A stretch of 64,000 nucleotides of DNA from Triplophysa rosa (Eukaryota > Chordata > Actinopteri > Cypriniformes > Nemacheilidae): the NCBI RefSeq assembly GCF_024868665.1, contig NC_079913.1:13295189-13359188 (forward strand), given 5' to 3'. The notes under the pieces were generated by a model. It did no database searches. It saw nothing but the letters and a program-made list of their open reading frames with translations, and was not told the origin of the DNA. Both the position numbers and the translations under genes were made by a program. How positions within the stretch are numbered: the first letter of the stretch is position 1; each line of letters begins with the position of its first letter. This document shows positions 25,046 through 38,195 of this stretch, one piece after another.

Positions 25046-27757
25046 AAAGCAGCAAACACTGGATAGACGGTTTGATAGTTAGACTATAGTAAACTGTGTT
25101 TGAGGTTTTATTCATCCAGGTTAAAGAAAAATGTCAAGTATTGACAGAGTAATTTGTTTTTTCTTAGTTTAGGGCATTTAAGTGACATTATTACTTGTAG
25201 ACTAGTAGGAGTAAATCCTACATAATGTAGCAATCCAAAGATTAGATCTTAATTTTTTAACTACTGTAGTTGAAGTAGCGCATTGAACAAAATCACATTT
25301 CACTTTATGTAGGTAATTTCTTTAAGCTAGTTTGAAGAAGTTTAGGTATTCATACTATTAAGAAACTACCAATCACTGCTGTACACTACAAGCAATTCAT
25401 TGGTAAATATGCTATTTACAAAAAAACGTGCTCAGGTTTCTAAAGGCTGTTGGGGATAGTTTTATTTGCACTTGAAATAGAGTAAAAGTTAACCTATGCC
25501 TCAAAGGTATAGATTCATTTTATTTCTTGGAACAACTCTCACTTATTTACTTATTATTTACGTTTTTAATTCAATGACTGTGCGGTTTTAATGAATATTG
25601 ACCTCATATTACAGTATTTTGTAAGTGTAATATATGATCTTTAAATGGATTTATAAAGGGATGTAGTGAAATAGATGATAGCTGACTGGAATTTTCAAAT
25701 GTCAAAATGATTTTAAGTGCTAAAATAGTAGGAAAATAGTTTATGAATGGACTGGATTTGCTGTGGTGATGCCTATCAATGATATTTATTTGGTATTTGA
25801 GTAAAAAAATGAATGAACTTGCTTTACTGGTACAGTGGACTAATTATGTATGTTAATGAAAGTAATTGCCATGGATTTTGATGCACTTTAATTTTGCGAC
25901 ATTTAAAACTCATTAAAATCTGTGAATGACTTTGAAAAGCCTGTATTGCGTCTGTTACTGTATGTGATATACAACATAAAACATAAGTAAATGTTTTTTT
26001 TTTGCATTGTTTTTCCTTAACCTTAATCTGTAAAAGTAAATGCGGTTTGTACATTCATATTTAAACTAGATTTGTTGGCTTTTATTTTAAAAACAAGGTC
26101 TTTTATCTTATTTGATATGTTGAATGTTTCGTACGTGTCCGGCTTCACACAGCGGAATCTCAGGTGTTCTGATGAACTGTCATGGAGGCTTTTAGCCGCC
26201 ACCGCTACTGACGGTTATTTTACTGTCTTAGTGCTGATTTTATTCACTCGATCGTCCTGTCATCTCCTCTGGTGTAAAGGTAAGAATAAATCCTCCCTGT
26301 TAATCATTTTGATAACTCACCCTAAAGTTTTATTCTGTGTTTAATCATCAGTTGTCTGGAGTGACGCTTTACTCCAATAGCATTAGCTTGTTAGCCGAAC
26401 TGCTGTCGTGTTTTATAATGTGATTGAGAATGTATTACTATGACGTTACTTTTACTTTTTGAAACTGCAATAATGATAATAGTTTGAGGTTTTATACCTT
26501 CGATGAACAATAATAGTATTTACATTCATAACGTTAGTTGTTAAACGTTAACTTACCATGGTTGTGTCTCAGAAACTAGTGATCTGCCTGTCTTGACAGC
26601 ATCGGTTAGAAATCGTGGATTAAAAATACATTTTTGATGTGTTCTTGTTATTTGGCGCAATTGTTGTCGTTGAGAAGCGTTGGAGGTAAAACGATGATAT
26701 ATTGCTATTTTAAACGGCAGATGATTCGAAGTTTATTTGGTCTGTAATTAATAAATCATGATGGTCTGTTTATTCGATGTCAACGGATTGGATCACACCC
26801 GTCACACCTCTTATGTGCTCATTCATTGAATTGTTCCTACTGATTGTTCTTTCTTTCAACGTCACACTATTGCTTTATGACGCAAACTGTCACTCTGAAA
26901 TCTATTTAATACTTACAAGTACGTGAAGTAATGAATGAAGCTGGACGTCAACATTATTATTTAAAAAAAATACATTGTTACTAATAATAATGATAACAAT
27001 AAATAACGCCTATACGTTTGTCTAGTCCTGTCTGTTTAGTGCTTTATTTTTAATCACGTTAACTAATGATTAATGGTTTACAATACATTACTAGTTTATC
27101 TGACTAATACTGTTGGCTTCTATTGCTCAATATTACATTTGGTTTTGGTTTTGATTTCATAACATCATAAGTGTTTGTTATGATGTAGATTCAGCCACTA
27201 CACCCTGCTTCTGACAGAAAAGATGATGATTTCTGATCTCTGCACCTGCAAACTCTTTGAGAGGTTGTCAGCATGAATTCATGGTTTATTTTGAGCAAAC
27301 AACACTCGGTCCCTGATGTAAATTCCCAGTGACACATTTTCAGATACTCTTCCTCATATTTGAGTTTTCTTTTTTGCGTTGTCATGGCAGTCCTTATGTT
27401 TCTATAAGCACCTTGGTTGATACCTTTTGGTGTCAAAATGTAATATTGACTATATTGCTGTTGTAAAGCCTGTTAAGAACAGATCAATGCAGATTTATGA
27501 ACAAACAAAAGTTTATTAGAACGCCATTTGTCTTATTGGTTTGATTTTTCAATCTTGGGATATAGCAAGCCATGTACAGAACAAAGTGAGAGACGGCAAC
27601 GACCTAGAAATGACAAATTCAAGATTTCATTTTCAATGAATACAGAAACAACCCACAACATCTACATAACAGCACATGTTTTCAGAAACATAAAAGTGAC
27701 AGATAAGCTTGTGAAGTGATGATGATGTAACTGAGGTGTTGTTTCTTCCTGTTGTAG
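25046..27757. other. depdc4 3' UTR, intergenic spacer and scyl2 first intron
   Basis: AT-rich sequence without a recognisable gene. ATTAAA at 25912-25917 is a possible depdc4 poly(A) signal. A donor at 26280 (GTGTAAAG/GTAAGAAT) may end a non-coding first exon of scyl2, with its acceptor at 27756-27757. I see no repeat with clear ends here. Confidence 0.45.
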
Positions 27758-27776
27758 GTTGACAGTCAGTGGAATC

Positions 27777-30700
27777 ATGGAGTCCATGCTCAATAAACTA
27801 AAGAGCACCGTCACCAAGGTGACAGCTGACATGACCAGCGCCGTCATGGGTAACCCCGTCACACGGGAGTTTGAGGTGGGCCGACATATTGCCAGTGGGG
27901 GTCCTGGAATGAGCTGGAGGATCTACAATGGCACTAAAAAGTCCACTAAACAGGTGAACTATAGAACTTCTAGTAGAAATAGAACACAACACAACTCCGT
28001 TACTCATAATATGACACGTAACAATTAAAGATGCTGCACGGTTCCGAATTCCGATTCTACATTTCTTTTAATTCTCACAGGAAGTGGCAGTCTTTGTGTT
28101 CGATAAGAAGATCATTGATCGCTATCAGAAGTTTGAAAAGGATCAGATCGTTGATTCACTAAAGAAAGGAGTCCAGCAGCTGACCCGGTTGAGGCATCCG
28201 CGCCTACTCACGGTTCAGCATCCGCTAGAGGAGTCCAGGTCATCACCGTTCATACTCAATTAAATATTACACATTCATGTTTTATTAGTGGTTCAAATTG
28301 AATCATTTCCTGTGTCCAAGCTTTTGTCAGACTTTTGAGTTTCTTTGATTTTTCATCTCTAGAGACTGTCTAGCATTCTGCACAGAGCCTGTGTTCGCCA
28401 GTCTAGCTAATGTGCTCGGCCAGTGGGACAACCTCCCCAGTCCTGTTCCCACAGACATCAAAGAATACAAGCTCTATGATGTAGAGACCAAATACGGCTT
28501 ACTGCAGGTGAGACCGTAGTGCATTAATGATGAAAAAAGTAAATTTATGTTGTGCGTGAATTAAATACAAACTATTTAGCATCATTAAAGGAATGTTATT
28601 GGTTCTATACACGCCATGCATGTAGTTTAGACTGTAAGTGAAGGTGATTGAAATAGTAACGGGATGGTCATGTGATCACGTTTGCCCTTATGAGACAACG
28701 CACTATATGTAAAATGTCAAATAAAAGGCTTTTATTAATGAATTATCCATTCTCTTTCTCCAGATCTCGGAGGGTTTGTCATTTCTTCACAGTGGGGTGA
28801 AAATGGTTCATGGTAACCTGTGTGCAGAAAACGTCATCTTGAATAAAAGTGGAGCTTGGAAGATCATGGGCTTTGACTTCAGTATTTCCTCTAGTAATCC
28901 CTGTGATGCAGAGGTTCGAAACTGGAATTAAAGGGGCAGTTGACCCAAAAATAAGAATTCTGTCATCATTTACTAAATCCAAATCTGTATACATTTCTTT
29001 GTTCTGATGAACACAGAGAAACTTACTTGGAAGAATGCTTGTAAACAGTTTTTGACTATTATTGACTACCATAGTAGAAAAAATGACAATGGTAGTCAAA
29101 AGTGCCCCAGAACGGTTTGCTTTCCATCATTCTTCAAAATATCTTCTTTTGTGTTCAACAGAACAAAGAAATTAACAAAGTCATTTTTTCTTCTATGGTA
29201 GCCAATGGTGACCAAGAACTGCTTGGTTACAAGCATTCTTCCAAATATCTTTCTCTGTGTTCATTAGAACAAATAATGTTTTACCGATTTGGAACAACTT
29301 GAGAGTGAGTAAATGATGACAGAATTTTCATTTTGGGGTGAACTGTTCCTTTAATGAAGCAAAGAACACTTACAAAATACAAACAAGTCAACATTGCAAC
29401 CTACAAAACTAATGAGAGCTAATACATTTTTTTAACACTGTTGAAGTACTGTTTTTTTGTAATTGTTTTTCCTGTTTAGCCAAAGTATGTGTGTAAAGAG
29501 TGGGACCCCAATCTACCGCCCCTCTGCCTGCCTAACCCAGAGTATGTCGCCCCAGAATACATTCTGTCCGTCAGCTGTGATGCGGTCTCTGACATGTACT
29601 CGCTGGGTGTGTTGATCCACGCTGTGTTTAACGAAGGCAAACCCGTCTTTAAAGTCAACAAGCAGGACATATATAAGAGCTTTAGTCGACAACTCGACCA
29701 GGTGAGATGATAACATGTGATGTACGTTACATGGGCAATGTTTGTGTCTCTTCTAGTTGTCGGGTTTAGCTGGGCCGACAGCTTTGCTAAGGCATGACTC
29801 AATTTTGACATCATTTATGTACCTTCATGTTTTTCCAAACCTGTATGTGACTCTTTCTTCTGTGGAACACAAAAGAAGATATTTTGAGAAATGTCTCAGT
29901 GGTTTTGTCCCCATGCATTGAAGACCATGGGGCCAATGTTGTTGGGCCAGCATTTTTCAAAATATCTTCTTTTGTGTTCTGCAGAAGAAAGAAAGTCATA
30001 CAAGTTTGCAATGACACGAGGGTGAGTAAATGATGAAAGAGCATCTTTCGTTTCATTGTGTTATGTAGTTGAGTCATCTGAGCCCTGGAGTGTTAAATCA
30101 GATCCCAGAAGAGGTCAGAGAACATGTGAAGATGTTGCTCAGTGTCACACCTAACGTGCGTCCAGATGCAGACCAGATGACAAAGGTCAGATCTCTCACA
30201 TTTTCTTCTGTTCTGCACTTTTTACACTTTTGCTTAAAATATGTTTTTTATTAAAGTATTCACATTGATCAATTAAAAATGAGTAAATGTGACAAAAGCA
30301 TTCTCAATATTAATTACTAAGCATTATTTGTAGACTCGATATTTTTGTATATAAATGCCTAATTTAATTAATTTTTACTATGCTGAAATAAACATGTTGT
30401 GTTCATAATGATGACCATGTCTCTGAGATGAAATAGATGTGTGTGTTCAGATTCCCTTCTTTGATGATGTCGGAGCGATGACACTGCAGTACTTCGACTC
30501 GCTTTTCCAGCGGGACAACTTGCAGAAATCTCAGTTCTACAAAGGCCTCCCCAAAGTTTTGCCCAAGCTCCCTAAGGCAAGAACACACAGACATTTAGGA
30601 CGAAAATGCAACCGAGCTGCAGGCAGGGCTGGACTGGGAAGAAAAATCGGCCCTGGCATTTTTTGGCCCACATCGACCTTCCACCATTTCTGTCGACCCC

Positions 30701-33700
30701 TGGGGTGCAGGGTTAAGTCTGTCGATGGGGGGGGGGCATGCATACGTGTCTATTGCTTCCGTGTAGCGTGGATTCGCATTTATAATACGTCAGTCTGAGC
30801 AGCCAAAGCGTCCGTTCCGGCCCCAAACGATAGCGGCCCACCGGGAAAACGCCAGATGGCCAGACCGCCCCTGGCTGCAGGAACGTTCAACTGAACACTC
30901 ATTCACATGCTAGATAAGAAAGCATCTCTAAAACTTAACATTAACATTTGTTGTGGTGACTTTTGTACTTTTCATCATCAGAGAACGTTAAAATCTAGTT
31001 GTTTAATTTTTTCACAACCATATGGCTTTGGTTATATCATCAGGAAGAAAAGTAAAGTCATTTTATAGGTTTTTGAGAACGACATGACGTTTTTTTCCAA
31101 AATGTGCATTGAGTTGTGCACAATATGCCCAGTAACATTAGCCAGGTTTCCATTACCCTTCAAAATGTGCAAATGGAAACACAGTCATTCCGCGATGTTG
31201 TTTTAATCAACATTTAGTAAACATCTCTTAAATTTTGCGCAAATCTGTAATGGAAACCTGGCTATTGATTACTTATTTATTATTTCTTAAGTTAATGTTT
31301 GTGATGTACATGCAGTAAATATGGATCTGTGAGTCCTGTGATATTTAATGTCTATGTGTTCGTGTGTTTATTTGTAAGAGTAGTGTGTTTGTGAATATAA
31401 GCTTGAAGCTGTTTTTCTTCTCACCTCAGCGAGTGGTCATCTATCGTATTCTCCCGGCTCTCATGTCGGAGTTTGTGAATCCAGATATGGTTCCATTTGT
31501 ACTCCCAAACGTATTACTCATTGCTGAGGAGTGCACTAAAGAGGAATACGTCCGTCTTGTTCTCCCAGACCTCACCCCGGTGTTCAAACAGCAGGAGCCT
31601 GTACAGGTACACATGTGGTGGAGTTTTATTCTCTAGGCTCTTTAATGGTGAACTTTCTAGGAAATGTACTAACCTGACCAATAACCACTCAACCTTCAAA
31701 TGCCTGTCTACCTTTTTACTACTACTTCTCTCATGCTGTCAGGCCAGCAATATGGTGAGTGACTTAAAATGTTTGATTTGTCCTTGTGGTAGTTGTCAAT
31801 ACACTGATCCACTTGTGTTGTTTGATTCCCTTACTCTCTCATTCATCCATCCATCCATCCATCCATCCATCAATCTATCCATTCGCTTGAGTCATCATTT
31901 AGACCAAACAGTGCTGCTACTTACAATGTATAACAGAGCTAAAGGTCTAGTGAAAGTGTTCGTTTTCAACAAAATTAACAAACAAAGCATGGCATGCCAT
32001 TTTAATTTATTCGTATACATTAATACATACCACTACATAGTAATAATATACATATATTTCAGTTAGTTTCGAGAAGAAAACAGAAACTTCCATGAGCATT
32101 TTTGAGAGATGGCACAACACAATCTGACGGGAATTCGTAACTGTTTTACGAGGTGGCCGTTTGTTTGAATTCGTACGATCGCATTTGTACGTTTTAATAC
32201 GATTTGCTTTCGTGCCAGTGATGTTAAGTTTAGGTGTGGGTTTAGGGGAGGGGCTTAATTACAGCTTTTTTGTAATAATCGTAAGTTTTTTTACGATTTC
32301 CATCGTACAAATTCATATGAATTAGCCACCTTGTAAAATAGTTGCGAATTCCCGTGAGATCTGGTTGGAAAGAGGCTGTTCAAAGAATATGGATGTTCAT
32401 AATCAGATTAATAGTTGGTAAATTTAATTTAATTCTGCGTCATTGTTTTTGCTTCAAAAGTGTAAATTTTGGACACATATTAAAACATCTTAAAGGAATA
32501 GTTCACCCAAAAATGGAATTCTCTCATAATTTACTCATGACTTCCTTTCTTTATGACTTCCTTTCTCAGCTGCAATGCCATGGTTTTATGTCCTTATACT
32601 CAACATAAAGGGGTTAATAGATGTCTTCTGAAGAAAAATGTTTGGAACTACTAATAGTCTCTATTCATATTTTAATACTATTAATATTTCAAGCTTATTT
32701 AGCCACAAATTAAAGTAAAAACAAGTGCTAAATTTTTATGTCGACCCACTGATAGCTTCTTAGTGGTTGTTGCATGTCTTGTGACTAGTGGTGATTCATT
32801 TATTAGACACCACCTTTATTTTAAAGAGTTAAAAGGAAAATTAGAGTTTGCGTTGTTGTAAGTCATCAGTATCGGCCACATTAATCTTTGACTTAGTGAT
32901 TATTATTATTAACGGCTCTGAAATTCCAGTTGGGTGCATTCTAAAAGTAAAATATATCCACTAATTATATGCACTTTTTTTCTCTCCTATCCAGATCCTG
33001 TTGATATTCCTACAAAAGATGGACCTACTCTTGACCAAAACGCCTCCTGAGGACATCAAGAACAGTGTGCTGCCTATGGTGTACAGAGCAGTAGAGGCAC
33101 CGTCTAAACAAATACAGGTGACCACTTGAAATGGTCTTGAAATGGCCATTTTAATAGATGGTCAAAATACTGTTTATTGCAGTATATCAAACATTTTGGA
33201 AATGTTTTGTTTTTTTCTAAATAGGAACTCTGTCTTAATATCATTCCCACGTTTGCCAACCTGATCGAGTATCCCTCTATGAAGAACGCACTTATCCCTC
33301 GTATCAAATCTACCTGTTTACAGACATCCTCACTAGCGGTTTGTGTCGTTGCTCTCTTCTATTATGTATGTACTGCATGGATTGTGAAGATTTTTTTTTT
33401 TTTCATTTTGTCCTGTGGTTTTGTTTTTTTCCAGGTGAGGGTGAACTCTTTGGTGTGCCTAGGCAAGATTCTGGAATACCTTGACAAATGGTACGTCATT
33501 GATGAAATTCTACCATTCCTGCAACAAATTCCATCCAGGGAACCAGCTGTGCTTATGGGAGTTCTGGGTAATTTATTTTTCACATTTTTATTATTTAATA
33601 TTTAATCATTTTTGATATAAATTTGTATAAATAAATCCTGTAATTACTCATGATAATATACGATTTGCAACATCTCATTGATTGTGTAGTATATTTCAGT

Positions 33701-36647
33701 CCGTATGTATGCATTTAACTCTTTGATTTTTTTAATATCATTATACTGTAAATTAAAGTCAATTAAATTTAGTTAGCGAAACAATTCTAACTATTATGAC
33801 AGTCTATTATGCTTTTATGCACGGGAGTGATTATTTGACTAGAAATTAAAGCGTTCATTAATCTTGTAAAATCTTTTATTGGTTTTCTTCAGGCATCTAC
33901 AAGTGCACTTTCACTCATAAGAAACTAGGCATCCCAAAGGAGCACCTGGCTGCGAAGAGTTTACCTCATTTGGTGTCAATCAGTATTGATAACAACCTTA
34001 ACCTGAACCAGGTGAACACACACACAAACTGTCACACTTAAAGGGACAGTTCACCCAAAAATTTAATTGAAAAGTCATCATTTACTCACCCTCAAGTTGT
34101 TCCAAACCTGTGTAAATTTCTTTGTTCTGCTGAACACAAAGAAAGATATTTGGAAGACTGTTTGTAACCAAACAGATCTGGGGCACTATAGACTTCCATT
34201 GTAGGGAAAAACCTACTATGGTGGTTAATAGTGCCCCAGAACGGTTTAGTTTCCCACATTCTTCAAAATATCCTTTTTTGTGTTCAACAGAACAATGACA
34301 TTTCGCAGGTTTGGAACAACTTGAGGGTGAGTAAATGGTGCCCGAATTATCAATTTTAGGTGAACTGCCCCTTTAAGATCACACACTCGGTATTCACCTT
34401 TTGAATCTTGTGCATACAACATTAATTCAGTGTCACTTCAGTTTTGTAAGTTGAGTGTGTACAGGTAACACATGCAATTGTAAACAGTTATTTTTGTCTC
34501 TGGTGTGTTTCAGTTCAGTTCTTTCATGTCTGTGATCAAGGACATGTTGAGTCGCATGGAGGCGGAGCATAAGACCAAACTAGAGCAGCTGCATGTCATG
34601 CAGGAGCAGCACAGGTGCCACTTTAGTTTCTTTTTCTCATCATCCTCCCTTATTGTCAACTTAATTCTTCATAAAATGCCATTAGGAATCTTGACAAAAA
34701 TTTAATAGAGCAGTGTAAGCCAGTGTGACAGAATAAAAAGTCAACCACAACCGATTTTTCTGTTGTAAATAAGGGGGCGTGGCTGAATCACATTAGACTG
34801 AGTCTGACATGGCTAACAATAAATAAACTGTTCAGGATGACCCACCAATGAATCCTGAGCAGGGGGGGCTTATTACTATAAGAGGAGTGACATCTATGGT
34901 GTGGGTGTGGTTTGAATTTCTGATTGTAGATTACGTTTTAATGCTCTGATAAAATTTAGCTGGCTATTCTGAAAAAGTAAAGTACAATAGTAAAGAAAAA
35001 ATCCTTTCAGTTTTTGGGTGAACTACTTTATATGGGTGGTCTTTGGTGTATTGGACTGATTTCCCAGCTATGCTAAAAGCAAGCCAGCAGATTTTTTTTA
35101 CAAAAAAAAATTCAACTTCTAATATTGACCTTATCAATAAAATAAATGGACGATATCTCAGAAATATATGGATGTAACTACCTGCATTCACAACTAACCA
35201 ACCTGTTGATGGCACTGTTCATTTGGTGGCGTTTTGATGACATCACAACAGCCCGCAGGAAGCTTTTATACAATTATAGGTTTGACATAAGCAGTTTTTG
35301 GTCAGAAACAATCCAAAGAAATTATAGTCGACTTGTAACAAGTATTGCATCCATCTCAGGAGTTTAAACATTAACCAGATGAACCAATCAGAGGAGACGA
35401 AGAGCACCCCCAGTCCAGCCACTCAAGTCAGAGATGTGAGTAACTACATCAACTGTAATACCCATACCAACCAGCAGTTTGTACATGTGCCCTGATGGTG
35501 TTACGAAACTAAAGTGACTGAAATTGGGTTTTCTGGTAGATTGATGAAATCTTCAGTGGTAGTTCAGGAAGTGCAGGTGTGAACTGTAAAGAGAACGGTT
35601 CCTCATCAGCTGCTTCTCAACCCTCAAGAGTAAGTTCATAACTACATAGTAATATCTTTGTATTCATATGATTTTTTGTTTTGTTTTAAGATTGTGCTGC
35701 TTTCTTTTACCTACTTGTTTATTCTACAATGGAACTTATGTGATGGAAGACTTATTTAGCCCACCTGGTTTTCCCCTTGGGTACAAACTGATGTTTGCCG
35801 TTTAATCCAGGTGTCTCTTACCCTGGAGGAAAAGCAACGTTTAGCTAAAGAACAGGAACAGGCGGCCAAACTGAGAAGCCAGCAGCCATTGGCTCCACAG
35901 AGTGTGAAACCAGCAACAACAACAACACCGGTAACACCTGCAGTAGATGCAAAAAATACCCATTTTTATTCCATAAAACTACCAGAATAACGTTTCTGGC
36001 CACATTTAATATTCACTTGTGAACTGAGAAATATTCTTTACGTTTAGGCAAAGGATCTCACCAGTAGTCTTCTGAACAGCATGACATCTCTAAACAACTT
36101 CTCGTTGAACTCTGGGCCCAGAGGCACCATCTCCTCTGCCTTCCCATCTGGACCCAGCATGGGTGGAATGGGCGCCATGGGCCCCGTCAGCAACGGCTTC
36201 AACACGCCCATGGGATTCCAGACAGGCGGCATGGGAATAGGCATGAGACCCACCACTCCAGCTCTCTACGGGGGCATGGCAACCACCACCAGCACTCCAA
36301 ACTTCAGTGCCCTCACCCAGAACCAAAACCAGCCAGGCAAACCCACAAACATGTCCGCCTTAGACTCCCTCTTCACACAAAACAAACCCAAAGTAAGCAT
36401 GAACCAAATGGCCCCCAAACCGGCCCCAGGAACCACTGCGCCTTCCCCATGGCTCAACCAGTTTGGTATGGGCCAACCTTCCCAGACTGCGCCCGTGCAA
36501 GTGGCCCCAATGGGAATGCAAGGTGGATTTGGGGCGCAGGCCAATCCTTTTTTCAACCCACAGAACTTCTCGCAGCCTGTGGCTGCTCCCGCAATGATGA
36601 AACAAAGTGCTCCAGTCAACAACGATCTCAAAGACCTCTTCGGATAG
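27777..36647 (+). CDS. scyl2: SCY1-like pseudokinase 2
   Basis: Clathrin-associated pseudokinase (CVAK104) acting in trans-Golgi/endosome traffic. Seventeen coding exons: 27777-27953, 28081-28238, 28363-28507, 28764-28913, 29480-29701, 30069-30185, 30451-30576, 31430-31606, 32995-33117, 33225-33338, 33435-33567, 33893-34011, 34514-34614, 35360-35435, 35540-35629, 35811-35930 and 36048-36647 (TAG). They give 916 codons in frame, 915 residues against about 929 in human. The kinase-like domain starts FEVGRHIASGGPG. The catalytic HRD is replaced by HGN (VHGNLCAENVIL) and DFG by GFD, as in the family. HEAT-like repeats follow (LVCLGKILEYLDKW). The Gly/Met/Pro-rich tail carries NPFFNPQNF and ends NDLKDLFG. 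The intron after exon 30451-30576 uses a GC donor. Confidence 0.96.
28931..29357. mobile_element. Cyprinid-type MITE copy (enlarged)
   Basis: Left end TTAAAGGGGCAGTTGACCCA, right end TTTGGGGTGAACTGTTCCTT. It contains the internal body twice (TGCCCCAGAACGG / AACTGCTTGG regions), making it longer than the 300-bp copies. It starts 18 bases after scyl2 exon 28764-28913. Confidence 0.8.
29800..30045. mobile_element. Degenerate MITE copy
   Basis: Body motifs TCTGTGGAACACAAAAGAAG, ATATCTTCTTTTGTGTTCTG and GAGGGTGAGTAAATGATG are clear, but both terminal repeats are lost. It lies just before scyl2 exon 30069-30185. Confidence 0.65.
30624..30873. mobile_element. hAT-type MITE with 8-bp target site duplication
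   Basis: 250-bp insert beginning CAGGGCTGGACTGGGAAG and ending CCAGACCGCCCCTG. It is flanked by identical GCTGCAGG octamers (30616-30623 and 30874-30881). It sits 47 bases inside the scyl2 intron that has the GC donor. Confidence 0.88.
31139..31264. mobile_element. 126-bp MITE with long terminal inverted repeats
   Basis: TAGCCAGGTTTCCATTA at the left and its exact inverse TAATGGAAACCTGGCTA at the right. Intronic in scyl2. Confidence 0.85.
31846..31872 (+). repeat. (ATCC)n microsatellite
   Basis: Six to seven tandem CATC units in a scyl2 intron. Confidence 0.9.
32122..32360. mobile_element. Inverted-repeat MITE in scyl2 intron
   Basis: Left ATCTGACGGGAATTCG plus TTTTACGAGGTGGC pairs with right GCCACCTTGTAAAA plus CGAATTCCCGTGAGAT. 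The centre is a G-rich strand (TAGGTGTGGGTTTAGGGGAG). Confidence 0.75.
32488..32605. mobile_element. MITE fragment, left end only
   Basis: CTTAAAGGAATAGTTCACCC with the following AAAAATGGAATTCTCTCAT. The right end is missing. Confidence 0.7.
34038..34378. mobile_element. Cyprinid-type MITE copy
   Basis: Left CTTAAAGGGACAGTTCACCC, right AGGTGAACTGCCCCTTTAAG. Complete. It begins 27 bases after scyl2 exon 33893-34011. Confidence 0.85.
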
Positions 36648-36852
36648 ACCTTGTGACTTGTGTTGCCTTTTAAATGCGAAACAACATCAGCAGCGAAGTT
36701 GACAGTCAACACTTGGTGTGAAGGTGGAACGTTGTATACTACGTGAAAGACGTTGTTTAAAATGGTTTTCTGGTTTATTTCGTCTTTTTTAGCTCTTATC
36801 ATTGCAAACAGTCTACTTATCTCAAAATAGCCGGACAAACCATCATGTTTCT

Positions 36853-37190
36853 TAAAGGGATAGTTCACCCAAAAATGACAAGTCTGTCATCATTTACTCA
36901 CCCTCAGGTTGTTCCAAATCTGTACAAAGTTCTTTGTTGTGCTGAACACAAAGGAAGATATTTGGAAGAATGTCAGTATCCAACAGATCTCATCCCCCAT
37001 TTACTGCCATGGTAGGGAAAATAAACACAATGGGAGTCAATGAGGGATGAGATCTGTTTAGTTACCGACATTCTTACAAATATCTTCCTTTGTGTTTAGC
37101 AGAACAAAGACATGTATACAGGTTTAGAACAATCTGAGGGCGAGTAAATGATGGCAGAATTTTCATTTTTCGGTGAACTATCCCTTTAAG
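36853..37190. mobile_element. Cyprinid-type MITE copy in scyl2 3' UTR
   Basis: Left CTTAAAGGGATAGTTCACCC, right GGTGAACTATCCCTTTAAG. This is the best-preserved copy in the window. Confidence 0.88.
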
Positions 37191-37910
37191 AAGCGAGACG
37201 TTTGGGCTCTTCTGTCGATAGTTGCTTTAGTCAGTGGAAGATTTGTATTCACACGGTCGGTCATCTTAACCTTTAGAAAGAAAAATAAATCAAAGCTTAA
37301 AAGAGAAGGCCAATTTTAGATGGTAGCGTCAAACTCGAGCACTTTTGGTTTCATTTCGTTTTTGCTGGAGTGTCACGTTTACCCCTCGCCAGAATGAACC
37401 AACTTCCAAGCTGTTTTTGCTGAAAGTCTCTCAGTTTTTCTCCCAACTCTGAGCTAAAAGTGACAAGCGACAGATCTGTAATGTATTCTTTGTGTATATA
37501 CCGTAACCGGTGATATTGTTTGAGTTTCATACTGATATATACTTTGATACACTGAGGAGAAGTCTCAAAATGAGGACACTGGCATATTGTAGTTGCACTA
37601 AATGTAATCGAGCTGGAAACTGTAGGGTTTGTCGTGTTGGGATGTTGTCAGTTCTTTCAAAAGAGTTTGTGCTTCATTAGCCAGTAATGGCGGATGTTGA
37701 ACAGAATTCACGAGCTTCATTTATGAAACATGAGTGGAACAAATTCGTAAAACCATTCCTGGATGAAATAATGATTGTATATAATTTTTCTTAAAGCAAA
37801 AGCTGTTTTCATGACTTTTATGATGTTTTTGTAATTACAATGAAGTATACCACTTCAGATTCTCATTGCTATAATGTAACAATGGAAGTCATAATATCTG
37901 CATACAATAC

Positions 37911-37955
37911 AATGATACTTGCAACTGAACCTATTGAACTGTTGCAAGTATCATT
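37911..37955 (+). repeat. Perfect 15-bp stem-loop
   Basis: AATGATACTTGCAAC (37911-37925) and GTTGCAAGTATCATT (37941-37955) are exact inverses around a 15-base loop. It lies in the presumed scyl2 3' UTR. Confidence 0.85.
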
Positions 37956-37984
37956 TTGCATTACAGTAATGTAAAAATAATTCT

Positions 37985-38195
37985 TAAACGGATAGTTCAC
38001 CCAAAAATTATTTTTCTGCAGAACACAAAAGAAGATATTTTGAAGGCCGTTGGTTACCAAACAACATTGGCCCCTATTGACTTCCAATGTATGGACACAA
38101 AACCACCGTGACATCTCTCAATTTATCTCCTTTTGTGTTCCAGAAGAGTCATATACAGGTTTTGAACGACATGTGTATTGAATTGAAATATGCAG
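37985..38195. mobile_element. MITE fragment
   Basis: Left end CTTAAACGGATAGTTCACCC and body AACACAAAAGAAGATATTTT. The right terminal repeat is missing. Confidence 0.7.

Noticed and set aside
36266..36868. Minus-strand frame of 200 codons opposite the scyl2 last exon
   Set aside because: Shadow of the Gly/Met/Pro-rich scyl2 tail; no start context, splice signal or homology.
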